64,000 nt of DNA. It comes from Buddleja alternifolia. Taxonomy: Eukaryota; Streptophyta; Magnoliopsida; Lamiales; Scrophulariaceae. The stretch is from positions 16,910,568 through 16,974,567 of the forward strand of contig CM033400.1 of the NCBI GenBank assembly GCA_019426215.1, read 5' to 3'. The translations under genes and the position numbers were made by a program. The first letter of the stretch is position 1; every line of letters starts with the position of its first letter. Shown one piece after another: positions 23,041 to 36,000 of this stretch. A model generated the notes under the pieces. It made no database searches. It was given only the letters and a program-made list of their open reading frames with translations, and was not told where the DNA came from.

Positions 23041-24579
23041 ATAGGGCATAAACATTGTAACTAAACTATGGTTTTTCTATTAATATAGGGCAGTTGATTG
23101 TTGTTTTCTTATAGGCATTTATAAGGTGTGAATAAACAACATAAAGTCCTTGATGACAAGGCTAACCTTCTACCTCCTGTGGGATAGGAGGAAAGGCACT
23201 AGAATGGTTTGACCCTTGACATCTAAAAGGGTTCGCAAGTCTAAGAAATATTGATTGGGCATCAATAGTGAATAAAGACATGTATGATGTAAGTTTCGAC
23301 AGAGAAAGTGCCAGTCGTACACTATGGAAATGGTAGTGGGAACTTATATCATAGACGTGTCAGTTGGATTGATATGTTCGAACACGGTGGTCACTCATTG
23401 ACAGTCAATGATGAAACTGATAAATAGTGATAGGTACGTGTGAACCTCTGACCTGAGAAATCGAGTTGAAGATGTACTTGTGACATCAAGTCTGTCATTA
23501 GAGTAGTTAGATTCAAATCACCTATTGGTGGAATCGACCTCGAAGTGCGACTTGATGGGCAAGTAGCATTGTTAACTGATTTGCAATATGGAATTTATTC
23601 TCTCATAAGTGAATGAGTAAAATATCCTATGCGATCATGAATAAGTGAGGATGAAAGTCTTTGGCCAAAGCATTTAAATACCTCGACTTATTATGAGCTT
23701 AGGCATATGGTCAAGTTATATGAGTTTGACTTTAAACCATGACTCTTACTTGACTGGGATATAAGAATAAAAGGTTTATACACGTACGGTATTCACGGCG
23801 TAAAGGTTTGGAATGATCCTATTCATTCGTTCTCAATTGGGTTAAGGTGTGAGCCACGAGACTGGCTAGGTGTCACTCACACCCCTTTGGATTCCTCCCA
23901 ATTGCCTTTTGAGACGAACTTAAAGAGTCGCGCTTAAAGAAAATGCAAAAGGAAAAACATGGGAAAAAGACTTGAGAGAAATTCACAGCATTGGATGTCG
24001 TAATTAATTAATTAATTAATTATTGGATAATTTAATTAATTAATTAAATTAATGAGTTAATTAATTTCTTGGAGAAATTGAATTTTAAATTAATTAGGAA
24101 TTGAATTAATTGGATTATCAATTTATTTATTGAATAAATAAATTATCCGATTAATTAATTAGCAAGCAAGACGAAAGCCCGAAGGCTTCCGAGCCCACTA
24201 AGGGGCGTCCAAATAGACGCCCAAATAGGGCTCTTGCATGCTAGTGTTATTGTTTCATAATGATATAAATATATCACAAGGTGAAAAATAACACGAGGCA
24301 ACTTACATAACTTTCTCTCTAAGAAAAAGTCTCCCACCTCTCTCTCTCTCTAGTCGTCTTTGACATGGAAGAAAGGAGGAGTTTTTCGTTTTTGATTCCG
24401 GCGTGACGAATTAGAGACGTTGGCAAATTCGGCGTTAGAGAAAAGGATCACATTCAGAAATCAACATACGCGAGAACGGTAATTTTTCTATATACAATTA
24501 AACACGAGGATTAGAGATGATTCGGGCTTTGGGAATTAAATTTACTTTCCACTGCATTTTATTCGTATAATTCCCAACA
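23041..24579 (+). mobile_element. 3' LTR of the Angela-like element, right piece
   Basis: Continues the LTR begun at 9026 after the Element 1 target duplication and ends at TTCCCAACA. Together the pieces give an LTR of about 1,582 bp. It shares GGGTTCGCAAG, GACTCTTACTTGA, GAGTCGCGCTTA and other blocks with LTRs A, B and C, so these belong to one broader LTR group. Confidence 0.75.
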
Positions 24580-25154
24580 TCCATGACTCTCACTTGATCG
24601 GGATATGTCAGCGAAGGGCTTATACTCATACGGCATTTATGGTCAAGAGGTTCGTAAAATGATTCATTCATTTCATACTCAATTGGGTTACGATGTGAGT
24701 CCATGGGACTGGCTAGGTGACACTCACATCCTTAGGTAATTCCTCCCTTTGCTAATTGAGACGAACCTAAAGAGTCGCGCTATAAGAAACGAACGAGATG
24801 TATTCTTTTGTGTAAATCTTTTAGAAAGAATTAAATGGACTGATTGATTTAATTAGATTAAATCAATTAATTAAATATTTAATTTAATTAGATTAAATTG
24901 AATTATTTAATTAGTATATTAATTAAAAGGAATTAATTAATAGCATATATTATATTTAAATTGGATTTAAATTAAATATATACAGATGGGCTAGAAATTA
25001 GACAAGCCAATTAAAAGCCCACCCAGTCCAAGGAAACCCTAGGAGGGGCAACCACTTTAGGGTTGGAGTAGCCTTCAACTTGTTCCACAAGCTAGTTGAA
25101 TTTAAAAGGACTCCTACAGTAGAACAAACCCTAAGAAGAAAAAGAAAAAGAAAC
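24580..25154 (+). mobile_element. Truncated copia LTR, C-type tail
   Basis: Starts at CCATGACTCTCACTTGATCG and closely matches 61920-62480 inside the complete LTR at 61134-62785, including GAGACGAACCTAAAGAGTCGCGCT and the TTAATTAA-rich block. The first half is missing on the left. On the right it is cut by the gypsy LTR at 25155. It could be the 5' LTR of the same element whose 3' end lies at 51259-62785. Confidence 0.7.
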
Positions 25155-26707
25155 TGATAAGAGTCATTTTTACGTGTTTTCAATCCCGTTGTGTTTATGT
25201 TTTAGGTTCATTTATCCCTTGATTCTTGCCACATTTGCGTTTAATCCATGTGTGAAGTGATTTCAGGTTGTAAATGGATGCAAACGAAGAAAGGACGGAA
25301 AAATGACATAAAAACAATTTATGTTCGCACCTCCACGCCCAAGCGCAGCCATAATCACGCCTGGGTGCCCGAACAAGCAAGAAACAGGCTGAAGTTACTC
25401 ATAATCGCGCCTAGGCGCGATATCTGCCACATCTTCCACGTTTGAGCGCCATTTCTGTATGTTTCGAGACCGAATTTGAGAACATTTTCTTCTACAAAGT
25501 TGTAGCTCTATGTCTTCTCTTTACTGGACGACTTGAATCACGCAAATCGGAGGTCCGTGGAGAAAGTTATGAAGGAAACAAGATTGCTGCACTGAAAAGT
25601 AAGAAAACGGTTGAGTTCGCACTGTGGCGCCCTGGGCGCCACCCCAACCACGCCTGGGCGCCCTTTCAACTTCTTCCCCAAGTCAATTACGTCACTTGGA
25701 CCATGCCTGGGTGCCGATTTGCTCACGCTTGGGCGCTGGTGCAACAGTTTTTTGAAAACTATAAAACCCAGATTTCAGCATTTAGAAGGGGTTCGAAAAT
25801 CTGGGGAAGGAAGGTATTTTTCTGAGATTTTGAGCTGAAAATTCATCAATCTTGGGGGGACAAGAAGGGGGATTAAGCTAGAGATTGAAGTTTCAAGCTA
25901 AGATTCATCATCAACCAAGCCTTAGGGAGTTTTACTTGCTTTCATTACATGTTTATGTTCATATTCTAGATCTTTTTGAGCTATTGATGATGAGCTAATT
26001 TTGTAGAACTAAGGCCATGTGAAGGCCAAATTTATGAGTCAATATATATGAAGTGATTTTTTGTGTTAATTCTCCTATTGCTTTGTGTGTTAATTTTATG
26101 CTTTTATTCCAATCATGTGCTTGATCACCATATGCTTGCTATCTTGCCTAATCTAGTCATTTGAGAGAAGATAGGTTAGGGTTCAAGGGAATTAACATAT
26201 CATCCGAAACAAATGAGGAATTGCCCTAGAGATAGGTAAAGATTTTCGGGTGCTGTTAGCTGGATTTATCCAGGGAAACTCTAGAACGTTAATGCGTGGT
26301 TATTGATTAGATTCTCGGATAGACATATTTAGAGAACCGTCAATTAATCATAGGATTATTATGAGCCGAGAAATCGGGTAATAGTTAACTAAGGAGTTTC
26401 CACCAAAGCAATAGGAGTCTAATAATTCGAGGAGTAAACCATATATATTGACGAGTAGATTCGGATGTAGCATGTGCCTTAGTCATTTTATCATACGTGA
26501 GTTTTAATCTATAGCTCGTTTCCTCTTTTATCCTTCGTTTATTCAATCAATTCTTGAAATTTACTTTATTTGTCTTTTCTTTTATCGAAAATCTAAAGCT
26601 AAAATCCAAGTCTCCGTGGTTCGACAACCCGGACTTATTTTGTCCACTTTTATTACTACCACGACTAGTACACTTGCTATTCAAGCACGTTAGGCATTAG
26701 CGTGTCA
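25155..26707 (+). mobile_element. Ty3/gypsy 5' LTR (Athila/Tat type)
   Basis: Begins TGATAAGAGTCATTTTTACG and ends GCGTGTCA just before a gypsy-type primer site. The same start recurs at 28816. It contains repeated GC-rich words such as CACGCCTGGGTGCC, GCGCCTAGGCGCG and GGGCGCC between 25340 and 25740. No protein is encoded. Confidence 0.8.
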
Positions 26708-26731
26708 AGTTTTTGGCTCCGTTGTCGGGGA
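26708..26731 (+). promoter_or_regulatory. Gypsy primer binding site
   Basis: TTTTTGGCTCCGTTGTCGGGG follows the LTR and resembles the TGGCGCCGTTGYCGGGGA site of Athila/Tat-group elements, usually assigned to tRNA-Asp. Confidence 0.7.
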
Positions 26732-28800
26732 CTTGTTTATTTTAGTTTTTAATTTTAGTGTACATATTTGGTTTTGCTTTTATTTTTTACATTTTTTTTC
26801 CAATGCCCGAGCGTGATGAGTTTAACATTCAAGCGCCTGAAATAGTAGTAGAATTGGAAAGGTTTCTATATAGCTCCACGGGTATAGAGGTAATTAATGT
26901 TCATGATGGTAAGTTGTCTTCTAGTGTAGGAGATGACATGGTTATTTGTGATGACTATGAGGTTTTTAAGCATCCAGTTTATTCTACATTATCTTTATGC
27001 ATTGATGCTTTTGATCCTTTTAATGTTGAGCTTTTTTAGGAAAGAAGAACCAATAATCTCCTCGAGTCCTACATCATGAACTCCAAGTTTTTCACTTCAA
27101 TGGGTGAAGGAGAAAGAGCTAGTTTCCATAGCTTAGAGAATAGTCCATATCATAACCCGATGCATGGGGAAGAAAGGTTGATAAGGGTGTTAATGGACTT
27201 TAAACAAATTTTTGAGTGGATGATTGCTTGGTCCCGACTCATGCTACTTCTCACAAACACTGAGCCAAGTTTCATTCTTGATTAGAGAGTGAACAAAGCA
27301 TTCATACGTCATCCTCCTTGAGCCGACTCGGTAAAGTCAAGCTAATGACTATAAAACAGCGCTTCTTGAGAGGCAACCCAAGTTTGTAAGTTTTCTTTTT
27401 TCTTTTTGCTTTCGTTTTTGTCTAGTTTAGTTAGTTTGTTTATGTTATGTTCAAGCATGCACTTTTGGCATGCTTCTCTTTGAGTCTTGATGGTTTTGTA
27501 TTGTGAGTACATAACATGTAGTAGCCGAGTTTTGCATTGGAGATCTTTCGTTGTGGATTTGAGCTTGGAGTGGATCTCACGTGATTAAGGGCTGCTTTTT
27601 AGCACCCTTTTTGTCAGTAGTCTCGTTTACCCCCTTTTGAGTGTGTATGATTGAGTCAACATTGAGTCAACATTAAGAATGGTTAATTTGAATCGATGTC
27701 ATGTTTTCTCTATCAATTTGGACTTTTATGACTATACACATCGTTTCCTTGTTTGTGGGACCCTAAACGTGACTAGATTGTCCTTAAGATGATTCACATA
27801 TGCACATAAGTCGAGGGTAGAGGAGTCGAGTGGACAACCATTTTGAAACACTTAAAGGCTTGATCCCGGAAATATCAACTTAGAATTTTCACATGTGTTA
27901 TGAGTTGAGAATGTTAGCTTTGTATGCTTAACAAGAATAAAAGAGGTTGAACATTGGTATGACTGCAAAAGTCAGGCTTAATAGATGCTGGGGGCGAAGA
28001 GCACCATGCCTAGAATACTGTACTATTATGCTAATTTGAGCTAAGCTCAAGCCAATGCAAGTGTTAAGTGAATAAGGACCTAGTTTGGTTTTGTGGCCTT
28101 TGACACTCGAGCGATTAAGCCCTTAGGAGTGCCTCTACACTTAAAACCCTAAAGCCGTCCGGTTTGGGAGTTATTGGCCTAAAGCTCGTTACAAGGGTGT
28201 CATAGAAAGCCCAAGAGAACCGACCATTGCACATGGTCTAGCCTCTAATGTTTTGAGTTGAAAGTGGCATAAGTTAAAGCCTAAAATGATAAAGTGATGA
28301 ATTTTAAGTGGCTATGAATTTTTCTTCAATTCTCATGCCTTGTGACTAATCGAAAGTTGATAGATATGGGATTAATGCTTGAGAAGTGGTAAGAATGCCA
28401 CTCGACTATAATACTTGAGATTTATCACACTACACCCTTAGGGTGGTCTTTTCGATGTTAAGGCGTAACATGAGCAAGTATGTGACGTGTATATATATGT
28501 AATTTTGAGCTTAAACAAATGAATTCATGTCATTGCGTTCTTATTAGTCATATTGATTTGCATTGATTGATTGGGGTTGAAAAATCTTTCGATTTTGTGG
28601 GTGTATCGTATGCAAACCCCCACGAGACTATAACTCATCCTTTGAGGTAACTCAAGGGTTCAAAGGCTTGTTGCACCCGCTAAGTGCAACCGTTTACTCT
28701 ACGAAAGTGAGTTAGGTAGTTTTTCTTTTTGTTTCTCCCATGTTTGATGATGTTTTCCTATCCTATAGCTCTTATTGCTCGAGGACGAGCAATTGATAAG
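26732..28800 (+). mobile_element. Internal region of a non-autonomous gypsy element
   Basis: Only short frames are present: 26758-27039 (93 codons, hydrophobic start then acidic, no domain) and 27076-27285 (69 codons). There is no gag zinc knuckle, RT or integrase motif on either strand. CGCTTCTTGAGAGGCAACCC at 27361-27380 is a block I associate with the 3' non-coding part of Athila/Tat-type plant elements. GAGGACGAGCAATTGATAAG just before the purine tract fits the same group. The element looks like an internally deleted or LARD-like derivative that depends on a partner. Confidence 0.65.
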
Positions 28801-28815
28801 TTTGGGGGGGGGGGT
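28801..28815 (+). promoter_or_regulatory. Gypsy polypurine tract
   Basis: TTTGGGGGGGGGGG precedes the 3' LTR start TGATAAGAG. Confidence 0.7.
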
Positions 28816-29115
28816 TGATAAGAGTCATTTTTACGTGTTTTCAAGCCCGTTGTGTTTATGTTTTAGGTTCATTTATAGCTTGATTCTTGCCACATTTGCG
28901 TTTAATCCATGTGTGAAGTGATTTCAGGTTGTAAATGGATGCAAACGAAGAAAGGGCGGAAAAATGACATATAAAACAATTTATGTTCGCACCTCCATGC
29001 CCAAGCGCAGCCATAATCACACCTGGGTGCCCGAACAAGCAAGAAACAGGCTGAAGTTATGCATAATCGCGCCTAGGCGCTATTTTACCACGCCTGGGCG
29101 CGATATCTGCCACAT
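28816..29115 (+). mobile_element. Gypsy 3' LTR, truncated and split by Element 2
   Basis: Matches 25155-25435 closely. It is interrupted at CCACAT by Element 2 and resumes for only 18 bp at 51241-51258 (CTTCCACGTTTGAGCGCC), which matches 25432-25453. The rest of this LTR is missing. Confidence 0.85.
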
Positions 29116-30625
29116 TGTTAGGAAATTTCATGTTAGATGTTTTGATGATGACAAGATAGGATTCAATGTTAGACCTCAAATAAAATGTAAGTTTATGCTT
29201 TCATAGATCTCTGTATAAAGCGTTTAAAGAGTTTGTAATTTTGTTTAGGCTTGTAATTTTTATCCTCATAGATTTTAGACTAAGTCTTAGCGACTGAATC
29301 AATAATAGAATTCTAGGTGAGTCTATTTGAGAAGAAGTTGAAGACCAGCGTCTGAAGTCAACCGAAGATGAAGATTCCTTCTTAGCGCCTGTCAAACGCT
29401 AAGAGACCGCAGTTCAGGATTCATGAATCAAGCGTTCAAATACTCAAGCGACTTATAGAAGATTCACCTGAAATAAATCCTCAAGTCATAAAGGACTTAA
29501 ATGCAATCATTCAACGGGCATTTATTTCCAACGGGAAATAAATTCAAATTACATTAAATGCCTGATAAAAGCATTAAATGTGATAAGCTACTGTGACTTT
29601 TGGACAAGCCTTCCTTTGACCAGACTGTCAGAACTTTCAAAGTTTTAGCTGCTCCCGTCCAATCGGTTCCAGCGAATTTTCAGGAATGTCAGATTTTAGG
29701 TACAAACACGCGCTACGTGAAAGGCACGCTCCTACATGTGTCCAACGGACAGATCCCAAGAAATTGCCTATAAATACCTTACTCCAGAAAATCAAAAAAA
29801 GAGAACAACATCAAGAATATACGAGAAATTATTGCCAAAAATCCTACGCACATTCTTTCTGAAAAAGCTTAGAAATTTCGTAGCCAAAACCTTTCAAGCT
29901 TTCCATCTACATTCCAAACAGTCATAAATATCTCAAACATCTTCCAAAGAAGAAATCCAAACTTCAACTGAGATATTCCAAGTTGTTTGATCTTCTTTAA
30001 AACAAACAAAACCCTAGTGATAAGCCTCAACATTTCATCTGAGTGAGAAAAGTTGTTGAAAACTTTCAGGCAGCATTTCTGAGTGAGAGAAGCTTGAAGA
30101 AGACGATCTTCATTGGTGCTGAAGTCTGTGTGATCAAGGAGCCCAAGATCATTTTCATCCATTACTATTTTGTAGAAGTTTCTGTGTGATCCTTTGATAA
30201 TCATCATAGTAATTTCCTCCAAGTGAAAAAGGAGAAGAAGGACGTAGCTGGGATTACATCACCCAGTGAACCTTACAAATTATTGTGTCATTTATTTTAT
30301 TGTCTTATATTATTCACTTCATATTATTCTGAAAAAGACAAGTAAAATTGCAAAGCGATTAATTCAACTAAAAGAATGCTAAACATTATTTCCGCTGTGC
30401 TAACCCTAATTAAGCGATCTAAGCGTTGCCCTACTTTGGTAAACTGCTGAAATCACTAAGTCTAAGTTAACTATTCTGAAGCGTCTGACCCAAGCGCTCA
30501 GTTTTTCCAAGCGTTCAAATTTCTAAAGTGATACGAAAATTTTTGTGAAGTAAAAAAAAAAAGAGTTCAGGGTCTATTCAACCCCCCCCCTTCTAGACCC
30601 TTTCGTATGCCACTTGGGACCACCA
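29116..30625 (+). mobile_element. Element 2 5' LTR
   Basis: 1,510 bp, starting TGTTAGGAAATTTCATG and ending CACTTGGGACCACCA. Near its end it has an A-run, a C-run and TCTAGACCCTTTCGTATGCC, shared with Element 1. Confidence 0.92.
29769..29776 (+). promoter_or_regulatory. TATA box of the Element 2 5' LTR
   Basis: GCCTATAAATACC is a canonical TATA box and is conserved in the 3' LTR (50068-50075) and in Element 1. It most likely drives genomic RNA synthesis. Confidence 0.65.
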
Positions 30626-30627
30626 AG

Positions 30628-30639
30628 TGGTATCAGAGC
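30628..30639 (+). promoter_or_regulatory. Element 2 primer binding site
   Basis: TGGTATCAGAGC, complementary to initiator methionine tRNA, two bases downstream of the LTR. Confidence 0.92.
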
Positions 30640-30739
30640 GGTTAAAGTAGAAACCTAAGCGTTTCCGAGCGTAACTGCTTGTTTAGATCCACCTTTCTAA
30701 ACTTAATCGCTTTAAATCTTTTTATCAAAACATATCATT

Positions 30740-32983
30740 ATGGCTTTTAACAAAATGGCTAAGTTGGTAGAATCAAATTATGATTCGTGGAAACTTAGAG
30801 CTTTCGCATACTTATGCTCATGTGATAATGAAATGTGTGATGTTATTACAGATGGCTCCATCAAAATCATGCAAGTGAGAACTCGAGCACCTGGAGCCGA
30901 TGAAGCCACTTCAGATGGATATGTCGAGAAAAATAAACTAGATTGGACGCCAGATGATCGAAAAAGAGCGAATCTAGATAATGTTGGACGAAGTGCACTT
31001 TACTCAGCGTTAGGAGATAACGATGCATTGTTCAACAAGATAAAGCAATGTAAGACATCCAAAGAAATATGGGATAAATTGGCTATTGTGTGTGAAGGTT
31101 CAGCACAAATGAAGGAGAACAAGCTCTCCATAGCCTTGCAAAGATTCGAGCATTTCAAAATGCAGCCCAATGAGACGCTAGAACAACTAGATGCAAGGTT
31201 TACTTTGCTCGTTACCGAGTTAGCATCATTAGACAAGGAATTGACCAACAAGGAAATGGTCAACAAGATTTTCAGAAGTCTTCCAAGCAAGTATTTAATT
31301 AAGACTGTTGCTATGAGAGAATCACAAACATTGGAGACACTTACCTCAGAGCATGTCTTTTCAGAGTTAAAGGCATTTGAGTTCGAATTAGGTGAAGTCA
31401 GCGACACATCGACTTCAGCGATTGAATCAGGAGCTTTAATCGCTACCACCAAAAATAAGGGAAAAGCGGTTATCGAGGTCAAACCGGTTGAGTCAAATGA
31501 AGAAAAGGAAATGGCCTTATTGGTAAAGAAGTTCAAGAAATTCCTACGATACGAGAAGAGAACTCCTATTGGACAGAATTCATTTCAAACTCCCCCTCCA
31601 GCACCAGCGCCTCAGTATCAAGCGCCAGTGTACTCTGCACCTCAACCAGTAGCGCCAGTTCCATACCAAGCGCCTCCATCCCCTACTCAGAATCTCTCAA
31701 TACCAGTAGTCTCAAAGCGATTGACTGCTGAACAAAAGATGAAAACTAATTTGTGTTATAATTGCAGGAAACCAGGGCACTACCAGGTAAATTGCCCTTA
31801 TCCAAATGTGTCAAAGCCCTCAAGGCAAGACTATGCGGATAGAAACCAATTCAGGAGCAACCTTCGCCAACAAGGTCTGCTAGCGGAATCTGAACCACTC
31901 TCCGCACCTGAAGAGGATTTGGAATCATCAGACGAAAGTAGTGATGATGAGCCTACAAGCGACTCAGCACTGATTTGTCTCATGGCAAGAGATGATGAAG
32001 CGTCTGACGACTCGCTACCAGAGGTAACCAATGAATTATATCATCCTCTCTCTTATGATGAATTACTTGACAAAGTTAAAGAATATTATAAAGATTGTCA
32101 AGAGGCCGCCAAAATATATCAAAACGATCTCGCTATTATTTTGTCACTCAAAAGTGATAAAGCAATACTTAAAGCCGAGTTGCAAGTTCAGAAACGGTGC
32201 ATTGAGAAGAACAAATCACTTGAGAGTGAAGTTATTCAGTTAAAAAGCGATCTTGATATAATAACCAAAAGAGAAGCTGATTTGATCGCTAAACTTGCTA
32301 AATCAGAGCAGCTTATCTCATCATTATCAAAAGCTTCTAGAAAGTTGGATAATGTGTCTAAGGTAACTAGATTATTTGGTGAAAAGTCCGGTTTAGGATT
32401 CAATAAATTCGGTAAACAACCAAATAAATCCAATGGTATGGCAAACAACAAAGGAAAGGGTGTTATCTTTGTTGAGAAAAGTTCACAGAGTCAAACGCTA
32501 AGTGAACCTAGCAACGATGGTACGAGGCCAAATGAGAAAGCCAAAGCTGACTCAGGCAAGGGTAAGGCTAAGGCAAATGATTCACAAAGACAAACTCATC
32601 TAAACGCTCAAAAAGTCAAGGACAAGTCTAATCACTGTGAATCAAGCGCTAAGCGTCAAGCACCAAAAGTAAAACCCAAGCCAGCGCCAGGGACTTACCA
32701 GCGTCAATATCCAAGACAGTCAAAATCATATCATCAATACTATGATTATGACTATGACTATGATTATGACCATTATTATAATCGAGGATATTATTACACA
32801 CCCAAAAAGCACACACAACACAAGGTGAACAAAAAGCACACTCAACACAATGTGAAACCCAAGAAGGCCAGTATTCCTACAATGAAGACCAGGCAAATAT
32901 GGGTTCCTAAAATTCTAATTCAAACCAAGGTTACTAACACTGAAGGACCCAAAACAACATGGGTACCTAAGAAGAATTAGAAT
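30740..32983 (+). CDS. gag: Element 2 Gag
   Basis: An open frame of 746 codons starting MAFNKMAKLVESNYDSWKL. Residues 1 to about 230 form the Retrotran_gag/UBN2-like capsid region. A Pro/Gln-rich linker follows (about 285-330). A single CCHC zinc knuckle, CYNCRKPGHYQVNC, lies at about 339-352. Next are an acidic patch and a long coiled coil at about 430-545. The C-terminus is basic with a Tyr/Asp repeat (DYDYDYD) near 670. Gag forms the particle and binds RNA through the zinc knuckle. Unlike the homologue in Element 1 it has no stop or frameshift. It ends TTWVPKKN at a TAG, and pol begins a few bases later in the +1 frame. Confidence 0.92.
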
Positions 32984-33006
32984 TGTCCTTTAAATGCAGG
33001 TACCTA
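32962..33006 (+). promoter_or_regulatory. Gag-pol boundary with GGTACCT direct repeat
   Basis: GGTACCTA at 32962-32969 (end of gag, codons V-P) is repeated at 32999-33006 after ATGCA, where it encodes V-P at the start of the protease region in another frame. The same layout occurs in Element 1 (about 19139-19182) with spacing 38 in place of 37. The first repeat begins with a GT and the second follows CAG, as in a very short intron. Confidence 0.6.
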
Positions 33007-36000
33007 GAGCCAGCACCGATACTTCAGTTTGGTACTTCGATAGTGGATCGTCAAGACACATGACTGGTTCCAAGAATCTTCTAGTCTACTATCAAGCTAC
33101 CAACGGTCCTCAAGTTATATTCGGTGATAACTCAAAAGGTAAAACAAAAGGTATAGGTATCATGCATAGGGGGAACATCATGATTAGTGATATTTATTAT
33201 GTTGAGGGTCTTAAGCACAACCTGTTAAGCATTAGTCAATTTTGTGATAAAGGCTTTGAAGTAAAATTCTCAAGCGACTTCTGCTATGTTAACGACGCTA
33301 AGACTAAGTCTACTAAATTAAGAGGAAAAAGAACAAACAATGTGTATTTAGTAGATTGGGATTCTACAGTTGATAACAACCCCACATGCTTTGTTGCTAA
33401 AAGTCAAAATGAATTAGGTTGGTTATGGCATAGAAAAATGAATCACCTCAATTTCAAGGCAATCTCTCAGTTAATATCGCTAAATCTTGTAGAGGGATTA
33501 CCTAAAGGTTCCTTTCAAAAGAATCGCTTATGTGAGGCATGTCAAATGGGTAAACAAGTTAAGTCATCTTTCAAAAAGAAACCATGTCTATCTACTTCTA
33601 GAGTTCTTGAACTATTGCATTTAGATTTGTTTGGACCTATTCAAATCATGAGTGTTAGTGGCAAAAAGTACTCGCTAGTAATAGTTGATGATTTCTCTCG
33701 CTATACATGGGTAGAATTTCTAGCAACCAAAGATGAAACCAGTGTCAAGCTCACAGCGCTAATTCGTCAATTGCAAAATTCAAAAGATCTAAAAGTGACA
33801 AGAATTAGAAGCGATAGAGGAACTGAATTTACTAACCAAGTTGTTGAGAAGTTTTGTATAGATTTAGGAATACTTCATGAGTATTCTGCTCCTAGAACAC
33901 CTCAACAGAATGGAGTTGCTAAGCGACGGAACAGAACGCTTAAAGAAGCCTCAAGGACGATGTTAGCAGAGTCCAAGCTGCCTCAAAAGTTTTGGGCAGA
34001 AGCCATCAACACCGCTTGCTACACTCAGAACCGGTGTATGATTAACAAGCAACATGAGAAGACTCCATATGAGTTGTGGAAGGGACGTAAGCCTAACGTT
34101 TCATACTTTCATGTATTTGGTTCAAAATGTTTCATTCATAACAATGGATCTCACAGCCTAAAGACATTTGATCCTGAAGCAGATGAGGGAATCTTTCTAG
34201 GCTATGCCAAGAATGGAAAGAGTTTTCGCATCTTAAATAAGATCAAATCGAAGGTTGAAGAATCCATTCATGTTGTGTTTGATGATGCTAACCAAGAACC
34301 GAGTAAGGTTAATCCTGATGATGTAGGAATTAAAGATCTCTCCCAACAAGCGTCGCAAATCAACCTTAGTGATGATAGTGATGACGAGGATGATGGGATT
34401 CATGTACTTCCTCCTAAGGATGCTCGTGAGGTTAACAAAAATGATAATGTCAGAATCGCTGATGATCATGAAGAGAATGATCATCAAGAGCAGATTAGAA
34501 CTGTGAATGATGCAGCGTCTACGCAAGAGACAAATGAGAATCAAGCGATTAACAACCAAGAGTCTCTTAACCCGTTCCAACCAGACCGTAAATGGCTTAG
34601 AGATCATCCACCAGAGCTAGTAATTGGAGATATTGAAGCACCTTTTAGAACTAGGTCCGCTACATTTAATGAGGCCATGTTCGCAAGTTTCCTATCTCAA
34701 ATGGAACCAAAGAAAGTGGATGAAGCGCTTAATGATTCAAGTTGGGTAGAAGCAATGCAAGAAGAGCTTAACCAATTTGAAAGAAGTAAGGTTTGGACGC
34801 TAGTACCAAGACCAACTCACCAAGGAATTATTGGAACGAGATGGGTTTTTAGGAACAAAATGGATGAAGATGGCATTGTTATAAGAAACAAAGCTAGATT
34901 AGTCGCTCAGGGTTATTGTCAAGAAGAGGGTATTGACTTTGATGAAACGTATGCCCCAGTAGCCTGTCTTGAAGCAATTAGGATGTTCCTAGCGTTTGCC
35001 GCATTCAACAAGTTCACAGTATACCAAATGGACGTGAAGAGTGCATTCTTGAATGGTAAACTCCAAGAAGAAGTCTATGTGGAGCAACCACCAGGATTCA
35101 TCAACAACCATGGCAAAAGTATGGTCTACAAACTGGATAAGGCACTCTATGGCCTTAAACAAGCACCAAGAGCATGGTATGACACTCTCTCTATCTTCCT
35201 TATAGGTAAAGGCTTTTCAAAAGGCAGCGTTGACACAACGTTATTTAAAATTACCCATAATGAAGATATTCTCTTAGTCCAAATCTATGTTGATGATATT
35301 ATATTTGGTTCTACTAATAAGCGACTGTGTGAGAAATTTTTGAAAATGATGCAAGATCAATTTGAAATGAGCATGATGGGTGAATTAACTTTCTTCTTAG
35401 GATTACAAGTTAAGCAATTCCCTAATGGAATATTTATAAACCAAGCTAAATATACTAGAGATATGATTAAGAAATTTGGTATGGAAAATGCATCATCTTC
35501 AAAAATTCCAATGAGCCAGACGCTTAAGTTAGATAAAGATGAAAGTGGGAAGAAAATTGATATCACTAACTATAGGGGTATTATTGGATCACTTCTTTAT
35601 CTTACCGCTAGTAGACCTGATATTATGTTTTCAGTATGCATGTGTGCACGTTTTCAATCTGATCCTAGAGAATCACACTTAATTGCTACCAAGAAGATCC
35701 TTAAGTACCTAAAAGGCACACAAAATGTGGGCCTATGGTATTCACAGGATTCTTCTTTTGAACTAATTGGTTATTCAGATGCAGATTTTGCAGGATGCAA
35801 AATAGATAGAAAAAGTACTAGTGGTACATGTCAATTTCTAGGTGATCGACTAGTTTCATGGCATAGTAAGAAACAACAATCCATAGCGACTTCTACCGCT
35901 GAGGCAGAATATGTAGCCGCTGGAAGCTGTTGTGCACAAATCCTTTGGATGAGGCAACAACTTAGAGATTATGGAATAATCCTAGGTCCTACCCCAATCC

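Noticed and set aside
31000..31536. 178-codon frame on the minus strand within gag
   Set aside because: Antisense shadow of the intact gag frame with no domain of its own.
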